Assembly: GCA_024234895.1 (NCBI GenBank)
Contig: JACKNJ010000010.1
Location: forward strand, 52,952-116,951
Direction of reading: 5' to 3'
DNA from: Gammaproteobacteria bacterium
GTDB taxonomy: Bacteria; Pseudomonadota; Gammaproteobacteria; JACKNK01
Length of the DNA: 64,000 nt
A program made the translations under genes and the position numbers. Each line of letters starts with the position of its first letter. Within the stretch, counting starts at the first letter, position 1. Below the pieces are notes generated by a model that worked only from the letters and a program-made list of their open reading frames with translations, was not told the origin of the DNA and made no database searches. Shown here in pieces: positions 56,435 through 64,000 of this stretch.

Positions 56435-57181
56435 ATGCGACTGAAGATCGTTCTCCTGGCGCTGTCCGCCAGCCTCGCCCTTGGTGCCTGCACGAATACC
56501 AAGACCCAGAGCCCGTCGGGCCTCCCGCAACTCGAGCCGAATGCCGCCTACCAGGCCGCCATCGAGGACGCCCGCATCGCCGAACCCGGCGAGATATCTC
56601 GTTCGCTGACCGCGATCCGGCCCGGCGACCCCGACCAGTTCTGGTCCAACGACGGTGTCGACGACCACATCCTGATGGTCTCGTTCACCAACTGGACGGG
56701 CTACGACCAGCACGCCGGGAAGAGCATGACGATCGGCAACGATGTCTGGCTGACCGTGGCGCCGCAGGTCCGGAACATCTGCCAGGCGCTACCGTTGAGC
56801 GGCGGGGCGTTGAGCATGCGTCTGCGGCAGTTGCACGGCCTCGCCCCGGAGGCGAACCGCAACCGCTTTGTCGAGATGTGGGTGAAACCGGGTGACCTGT
56901 TCCGACCGAGCCCGGACCCCGAGATCAACGACCACGAAGCCAATCTGGATTTCCCGGTGTCGCCTCGCAGCTCGGTCAGCGACGCACACCGCCGCTGGTT
57001 CGAGACCCTCAAGAGCATCGCCTACGACAAGGCCCGCCTCGCCTGGACCCGTCTCGGTTACAGCTACGACTGGGGCAACCCCGACAACCCTGTCGGCCTC
57101 AGCGAGTTCGTGGCGCGCGCCGGCGCGACCGTCAGCATCCACTCGGTCGCCAGCGTCGAGGAATATTGCGGCAAGCGCTGA
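56435..57181 (+). CDS. Predicted lipoprotein of unknown function
   Basis: A 248-residue protein with a lipoprotein signal (LKIVLLALSASLALGAC). The mature domain has HILMVSFTNWTGYDQHAGKS, VWLTVAPQVRNICQAL, ALSMRLRQLHGLAPEA and RFVEMWVKPGDLFRP, a family I do not recognise. ATG at 56435 follows a GTG by three bases. The stop codon is part of the 7-base direct repeat CTGAGAG at the left edge of a MITE-like element, so the last codons may have been changed by that insertion. Confidence 0.65.
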   Translation: MRLKIVLLALSASLALGACTNTKTQSPSGLPQLEPNAAYQAAIEDARIAEPGEISRSLTAIRPGDPDQFWSNDGVDDHILMVSFTNWTGYDQHAGKSMTIGNDVWLTVAPQVRNICQALPLSGGALSMRLRQLHGLAPEANRNRFVEMWVKPGDLFRPSPDPEINDHEANLDFPVSPRSSVSDAHRRWFETLKSIAYDKARLAWTRLGYSYDWGNPDNPVGLSEFVARAGATVSIHSVASVEEYCGKR

Positions 57182-57360
57182 GAGGGTGTTTACAAAAGGC
57201 GATTCGGCGTCCGCGCTATAGGTAGGAGCGGCTTCAGCCGCGATCGGCACCCGGAATGATCGTTGACGCCCATCGCGGCTGAAGCCGCTCCTACAGATAG
57301 CCAATTCACGGCCCCTATTCACGGGCCTGTTCCGCAGGTTTTGTAAACACCGTCTGAGAG
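57178..57360. mobile_element. MITE-like element with terminal inverted repeats and internal REP pair
   Basis: GGTGTTTACAAAA (57185-57197) and its exact complement TTTTGTAAACACC (57339-57351) bound a 167-base element. CTGAGAG occurs immediately left (57178-57184) and again at 57354-57360, two bases beyond the right repeat, consistent with an approximate target duplication. It encodes nothing; a perfect 23-bp REP inverted repeat fills its centre. It begins at the stop codon of the upstream lipoprotein gene. Confidence 0.6.
57222..57294. repeat. REP-type inverted repeat (type 1)
   Basis: Two perfect 23-base arms (57222-57244 and 57272-57294), starting GTAGGAGCGGCTTCAGCC, flank a 27-base loop. 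This is the GTAGGAGCGGC type of repetitive extragenic palindrome common in gammaproteobacterial genomes; the same start appears at the window end (63990). Confidence 0.8.
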
Positions 57361-57701
57361 GCGGCGTTCAAACCGGCAATATTCCTGCGTCGGTGAGCCA
57401 CACCCGGGGCTCGCTGGCAGGCATCACGCCGATGCGGCACATCCCCGTCTCCGCCCAAGTGCCTTCACCCCGTCGCGGCGTCCGGGTTCTTGCTGAATTT
57501 GCCCCGGCGTCGCGGTCGGGTGCCCCCTGGATACTGCCAGCCAGTGCTTCCCGTCATTCCGCCGTGATCTTCCGCGGGCACCCGCGTCTGGTCATGGTTT
57601 GTCGGCCCATGCTGTCGCCTGATTCAGGATATCGGGCGTTTTCGTAAATACCCGCGTCGGGGTTTTCCGGGGAGCAGTTGTCGGGTTGCGGACCTTTGGT
57701 G
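57361..57701. other. Gap without a recognised gene
   Basis: About 340 bases between the MITE-like element and the LplT-like gene. One 84-codon plus-strand frame exists (57393-57647) but has no domain, no ribosome site and an unusual Arg/Pro composition, so I do not call it. GGTGCCCGCGGAAGATCACG-like sequence near 57565-57590 recalls degenerate intergenic repeats. Confidence 0.4.
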
Positions 57702-58874
57702 CTAACCGGACCTGCGCGCTCGATTGAGCAGGAACACGCCTGCGGCCAGCAGCACGCACAGACCGAACAAGGCGGGCACGGGTTTCACGCCGAGCGCCGC
57801 GAGGCCTGCATAACCGCCGGTCGCGAGCAGCATCATGGCGTTTTCGACGAAGCGCTGCACGGCGACGACGGCCCCGGCGTTGGCGCGGTCGTTGTCGTCG
57901 CCCGACCCGACGCCGCGATGCCCGATTGCCTGCAAGACGGCATTGACCGGCACCACGAACACCCCGCCGGCGACGCCCGCCAGCAACAGGGCAAGACGTG
58001 CGGCCCAGACGTGATCGACGATGGCCAGCAGCAGGATCGCCCAAGCCATCAGATAGGCGGCGAAACGCGTGCGCGACAGCGCCGCCAGCGGGATCAGTCG
58101 CGGCGCGAGCATGGAACCGATGCCGATCCCGAGCGCCGACCACAACGTCAGTTCGGCGATGTCCTGCATCGAGGCCAGCCCCAGCACCACCGGCGCCCAG
58201 GCGACCACGATGACCCGCAACACCGCCGCCGAGGACCAGAACAGGCCACTGCCGATCAGCGCGTAGCGCGCCTCGTGATCGCGCGCCAGTTCGCGCAGGG
58301 TCGCGCCGAATCGCCGCAATGCCCCGGTCGGCCACGCGGCCACCGCCGGCAGGGGACACATCAGCCGGGCGACCAGTGCGGACGCGCCGTACAGGCCGAG
58401 CACGACCAGCAGGGCCATCGACACGGAGCGGTCGACCAGCATGCCGCCGACCAGCCCGCCGGTCAGGATCGCGGCGATGGTGCTGCCCTCCACCCAGGCG
58501 TTCAGCTTCATCAGGCGTGTCGAGTCGACCAGTTCCGGAAGAATCCCGTACTTGGCCGGGCTGTAGGCCGCGCCGCCGATGCCGACCACCGCATAGGCGA
58601 TCAGCGGTTCCACGCCCGCGAACATCAGCCCCACGCCGCTCGCCTTGATCAGGTTCGCGCCGATCAGCACGGTGGTCTTGGAACGCGAATCGGAGAACGG
58701 CCCGACCCAGGCCGCGAGCACCACGTAGGCGATCAGGAAAGAGGCCTGCAAGGCCGGCACGTACCAGCCGGCCTGCGGCGTGTCGCGGACCATGCCGACC
58801 GCGATGAACAACACCGCGTTGTCCGCGAACGCGGTCAGGAACTGGGCGAGGATCAGCAGGCGGATGTCGCGCAT
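57702..58874 (-). CDS. LplT-like major facilitator transporter
   Basis: A 390-residue MFS protein with twelve hydrophobic segments. The start RDIRLLILAQFLTAFADNAV, then SFLIAYVVLAAWVGPFSDSR and GGAAYSPAKYGILPELV, and late AGGVFVVPVNAVLQAIGHRG, match the lysophospholipid flippase LplT, which returns lyso-lipids to the cytoplasm for reacylation. In E. coli lplT is followed by aas; here aas is absent, so the function assignment rests on sequence alone. Confidence 0.82.
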   Translation of the reverse strand: MRDIRLLILAQFLTAFADNAVLFIAVGMVRDTPQAGWYVPALQASFLIAYVVLAAWVGPFSDSRSKTTVLIGANLIKASGVGLMFAGVEPLIAYAVVGIGGAAYSPAKYGILPELVDSTRLMKLNAWVEGSTIAAILTGGLVGGMLVDRSVSMALLVVLGLYGASALVARLMCPLPAVAAWPTGALRRFGATLRELARDHEARYALIGSGLFWSSAAVLRVIVVAWAPVVLGLASMQDIAELTLWSALGIGIGSMLAPRLIPLAALSRTRFAAYLMAWAILLLAIVDHVWAARLALLLAGVAGGVFVVPVNAVLQAIGHRGVGSGDDNDRANAGAVVAVQRFVENAMMLLATGGYAGLAALGVKPVPALFGLCVLLAAGVFLLNRARRSG

Positions 58875-59113
58875 CGGGCGGGTGTCGACCGGGAAAAAAG
58901 CGAGGCGCTACTGTAGCCCCGATCCCGCCCCGCGTCGGCACTCCGTCGGCCTTGCGGCCCCGCTCCCTTGGCGAGGCGAATGACCGCCGATGCGCGGGCG
59001 ATGTATTCCAGGCCCCGCTGGCTGTTAGCCTTCCGTTCAGCGGACACGCGGGCGGCAAGTTGCCGGGCCGACCCGCACCTCATGTCCATTCCGTTTCCGC
59101 CATCGAATTCCAT

Positions 59114-59650
59114 ATGCCCGCCATGCGCCTCCTCTTCGCCCTCGCCCTGACCTTGTCCAGCACCGTCCACGCCGAAGACCAAGCCCGGTATGTGCACGAC
59201 CATGCCCGCCTGACGGTCACCGTCGAAGGCCACGCGTTGCGGGTCGAACTGGCGGCCCCGGCCATCAACGTATTCAGCTTCGAACACGCGCCGCGCGATG
59301 CCGCCGAACGGGCCGGCATGGCCCACGACCTGGCCGCGCTGCGTATCGCCGGGAGCTGGCTGCAACCGTCCGCCGATGCCGGGTGCGCGCTGCAATCCAC
59401 CCACGCCGACTCGCCGCTGCGCCAGCTCGAAGCCGGCAGCCGGACCGGCGGCGATGGCGCCGATCACGCTTACGTCCTGGCTGGCTGGGCCTACCACTGC
59501 GGCGCGCCGGAGCGCTTGCGCGAACTCGGCGTCGATTTCCACGACGCCCTGCCGGGACTGACCTCGATCAGCGTCGAATACCTCGCGCCGCTCGCCCGGG
59601 GCGTGCGCGAGTTTGATTCCCCCGCCGGCATCGTCCCCCTGCAACCCTGA
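59114..59650 (+). CDS. ZrgA-like (DUF2796) zinc-binding periplasmic protein
   Basis: A ~178-residue secreted protein (signal FALALTLSSTVHA). The mature chain follows the DUF2796 pattern: HDHARLTVTVEGHALRVELA, NVFSFEHAP, and DHAYVLAGWAYHCGAPERLR. Members such as ZrgA bind zinc in the periplasm and are made under zinc limitation. The usual His-rich loop is short here. It heads a plus-strand set with two DUF3299 genes, as in some Zur-controlled operons, but no Zur box is visible. Confidence 0.75.
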   Translation: MPAMRLLFALALTLSSTVHAEDQARYVHDHARLTVTVEGHALRVELAAPAINVFSFEHAPRDAAERAGMAHDLAALRIAGSWLQPSADAGCALQSTHADSPLRQLEAGSRTGGDGADHAYVLAGWAYHCGAPERLRELGVDFHDALPGLTSISVEYLAPLARGVREFDSPAGIVPLQP

Positions 59651-59750
59651 ACGTCGAGGCAGAAACCAATCGCCCCAGCTTCGGGTGGTCGACCGCCTGC
59701 ACTTCGCTTCTACAATGGCGCCCAATCTCGCCACGCCGCTCGCCGATTCC

Positions 59751-60374
59751 ATGCTGCCCATCCGCCTGACCCTTGCCGTCTGCCTCCTGCTCGCACTCGC
59801 GGCCTGTGATCGCGCCCCGGACCCGACGCCGCCATCGCCTCCCGGAGTGACCCAGACCACTCCGTCGAACGGCCTGAGCGCGGAGGAAATGATGGCCGAG
59901 GGCTACCGCGAGATGGAGTGGGACGACCTGATGCCGCCCGACTACCAGCCCGATGTGGTGTTCGCGAAGTACGACGAACAGATCGCCGACCTCGCCGACG
60001 ACGACCCGCGCGCCGAACAGCTGATGGCGGAGATGCAGCAACTGCTCGACAACGCGCCGGTGCGCGACGACCTGAACGGCGAGCGCGTCAAGCTGCCCGG
60101 CTTCGTGGTGCCGCTCGAAGGCGACAGCCAGCGCACCACCGACTTCCTGCTCGTGCCGTACTACGGCGCCTGCATCCACGTGCCGCCACCACCGGCGAAC
60201 CAGACCGTGCTGGTCACGACACGGGGCGATCAAGGCGCGGGGCTGGGCCTGTTCGACGTGGTGTGGGTCCGCGGCACGCTCCACGCGGAGCGCTTCGACG
60301 CGCAGATCGCCGAATCCGGCTACCGGCTGGATGCGGACAGCATCGCGCCCTACCTCGATCCGTTACCGCAATGA
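59751..60374 (+). CDS. DUF3299 lipoprotein
   Basis: A 207-residue predicted lipoprotein (signal LTLAVCLLLALAAC). The DUF3299 core is LMPPDYQPDVVFAKYDEQIA then [33 protein letters not shown] (with one Cys and two His-like positions) and VVWVRGTLHAERF. The family is of unknown function and often lies beside DUF2796 and an ABC exporter. I use the ATG at 59751 because it begins the signal peptide. Confidence 0.8.
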   Translation: MLPIRLTLAVCLLLALAACDRAPDPTPPSPPGVTQTTPSNGLSAEEMMAEGYREMEWDDLMPPDYQPDVVFAKYDEQIADLADDDPRAEQLMAEMQQLLDNAPVRDDLNGERVKLPGFVVPLEGDSQRTTDFLLVPYYGACIHVPPPPANQTVLVTTRGDQGAGLGLFDVVWVRGTLHAERFDAQIAESGYRLDADSIAPYLDPLPQ

Positions 60375-60561
60375 CCACCCGCCAGCGGGCTGCGCCGATC
60401 GCGTGCAGGCTGGCCGGTTTCCTTTCCGGTCATCGCTCCGATCGGTATTCTCCCGCCGGCTGGCCGGGCGTTCGTCTTCGACACGCCGGGGCAGCGCCCT
60501 CCCCCGGCGAAGCAACACCCCCGCTCAACGCCCCCTTTCAACGCCGCCAGACCCGCCGCCC

Positions 60562-61145
60562 ATGATTCGTGCCCTGTCCCTCGCCATCCTGTGCCTGTTC
60601 ACGTTGGGCGCGACCCTACCCGCCACCGCCGCGCCACCGACTACAAGCCCGGGCGCGGAAGAACCGGGTCCGGACGGGTACCGTAAGCTCGACTGGAACG
60701 ACCTGATCCCGCCCGATTACCAACCCGAGCTGCTGTTCGCGAAACTCGAGGCGAAGATTGCCAATCTGTCCGATCAAGACCCGCGCGCCGACGAGATCAT
60801 GGCCGAACTGAAGGCGCTGCTCGACAACGCCCCGGTGCGCGAGGACCTGGACGGCGAGCGCGTCAAGCTGCCCGGCTTCGTGGTCCCGCTGGAGGGCGAC
60901 ACCACGCGCACCACCGACTTCCTGCTCGTGCCTTATTACGGCGCCTGCATCCACGTCCCGCCGCCACCGGTGAATCAGACCGTGCTGGTCACCGCCAAGG
61001 GCGATCGCGGCAAGGGTCTGAGTACATTCGACGTCATCTGGGTAAGCGGCACCCTGCGCGCGGAACGCTTTGATGCGCAGATCGGCCAGGCCGGCTACCA
61101 CCTCGCCGCCGACCTGATCGAGCCGTACACGGAACCGCCGCCGCG

Positions 61146-61149
<4 letters not shown>
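60562..61149 (+). CDS. DUF3299 secreted protein (tandem paralog)
   Basis: A 195-residue paralog of the previous protein, with the same core blocks nearly identical ([34 protein letters not shown]). It has an ordinary Sec signal ending LPATAAPP without a lipobox Cys, so it should be soluble in the periplasm while the first copy is membrane-anchored. Similarity is strong enough to suggest a local duplication. Its stop overlaps the dusA GTG. Confidence 0.8.
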
Positions 61150-62120
<971 letters not shown>

Positions 62121-62132
62121 CCGGCGCTTCCA

Positions 62133-62168
62133 GCAGGAGCGGCATCGCGGCGGGACGCCGCTCCCACA
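62133..62168. repeat. REP-type inverted repeat (type 2, single)
   Basis: GGAGCGGC (62136-62143) pairs with GCCGCTCC (62157-62164) over CGCGGCGGGA, just after the dusA stop. It belongs to the same type as the pair at 63874-63948 and could act as a 3'-end hairpin for dusA. Confidence 0.65.
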
Positions 62169-62311
62169 GTGCTTTCCAGGCGACAGCAGACACCTTGATG
62201 CAGGGCGGCATATGCGCAGCATCGCCGGAATGGTACCGATGCTCGAAACCCCAAGCGGGCTTAGGGCACCAGGCACCCCTTCCACTCCGCTCAGGACCGG
62301 CTTGAATCAGC

Positions 62312-63805
<1,494 letters not shown>

Positions 63806-63873
63806 TGCCCTGCCTGAACGCCCTTGCCGCCTCCGGCGATCTTATGCGAACCCGGCGCCCGGCAGGACCCCAG

Positions 63874-63948
63874 GTGTGGGAGCGGCGTCCCGCCGCGATG
63901 CCGTTTGAGCGCCTGCCGGCGCATCGCGGCGGGACGCCGCTCCCACAC
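63874..63948. repeat. REP-type inverted repeat pair (type 2)
   Basis: Two perfect 28-base arms (63874-63901 and 63921-63948), starting GTGTGGGAGCGGCGTCCC, flank a 19-base loop upstream of the membrane-protein gene. Same family as the single copy at 62133-62168. Confidence 0.8.
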
Positions 63949-63989
63949 AACGGCGCCGCCAAACCCCTGCCTGGAACGCAAGCCTCACC

Positions 63990-64000
63990 GTAGGAGCGGG
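63990..64000. repeat. Start of a type 1 REP at the window edge
   Basis: GTAGGAGCGG at the last bases matches the start of the type 1 repeat at 57222. The remainder lies outside the window. Confidence 0.45.

Noticed and set aside
57393..57647. 84-codon frame in the gap after the MITE-like element
   Set aside because: No ribosome site, atypical composition and resemblance of part of it to degenerate intergenic repeats.

Overview
The window suggests a chemolithoautotrophic, sulfur-oxidising gammaproteobacterium of high GC content (Chromatiales-like). Evidence: two sulfur-globule-type envelope proteins, a SoxW-like two-domain thioredoxin, a dithiol ArsR regulator of SqrR/BigR type, and a Calvin-cycle style tkt-gap-pgk-pyk-fba cluster next to ubiquinone, biotin, thiamine and riboflavin genes. 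Genus cannot be fixed from the sequence alone.

Layout. 1-3.4 kb is an AT-richer accessory segment: a YefM/YoeB toxin-antitoxin pair and three minus-strand gene cassettes separated by two good integron attC sites (plus degenerate ones), with no integrase in view, so a CALIN-type array. It abuts a fragment of a LysA-like PLP decarboxylase. 4-16.8 kb is core: ribH-nusB-thiL-pgpA, an HPP membrane protein, a Na+/amino-acid symporter with FKBP, nadC and a phytase-like protein, ycgL, two sulfur globule proteins with palindromic promoter regions, then thioredoxins, a DUF302 protein, a Deg-type protease and a hydrolase.

16.8-28.6 kb is the most unusual part: 13 tightly packed minus-strand genes forming one apparent operon. 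Five encode clear divergent paralogs of one ~150-residue domain with the signature LGFTPTFYQ (a sixth is a possible remote member), combined with PASTA, Ig-like, coiled-coil or acidic segments. They travel with an amidase_2-like protein, a protein with a candidate His-Cys (caspase-like) site, a long Arg/Glu coiled coil, a TPR protein and a protein built of L7/L12-like repeats. Two membrane-anchored Era/YcjX-type GTPases are divergently transcribed from the same 200-bp region. I do not recognise this ensemble as a described system; the genes look like parts of a multi-subunit, envelope-associated assembly.

31.6-44.5 kb: FadL-type porin, EamA exporter, a hybrid histidine kinase and a receiver-PAS protein followed by the SqrR-like repressor, a DUF748/AsmA-like protein, purC, a PDC sensor protein and small proteins. 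44.5-51.7 kb: fba, pyk, pgk, gap, tkt on the minus strand, with a hairpin after nearly every gene. 52-56.4 kb: ubiA-ubiC, comF, then bioB-bioF. 56.4-64 kb: a lipoprotein gene whose stop codon sits at the edge of a 167-bp MITE-like element containing a REP pair, an LplT-like transporter, a zinc-type module (ZrgA/DUF2796 plus two DUF3299 paralogs), dusA, and a membrane-protein gene carrying a ~175-bp hexanucleotide repeat and one in-frame stop codon. No rRNA, tRNA or CRISPR array was seen.
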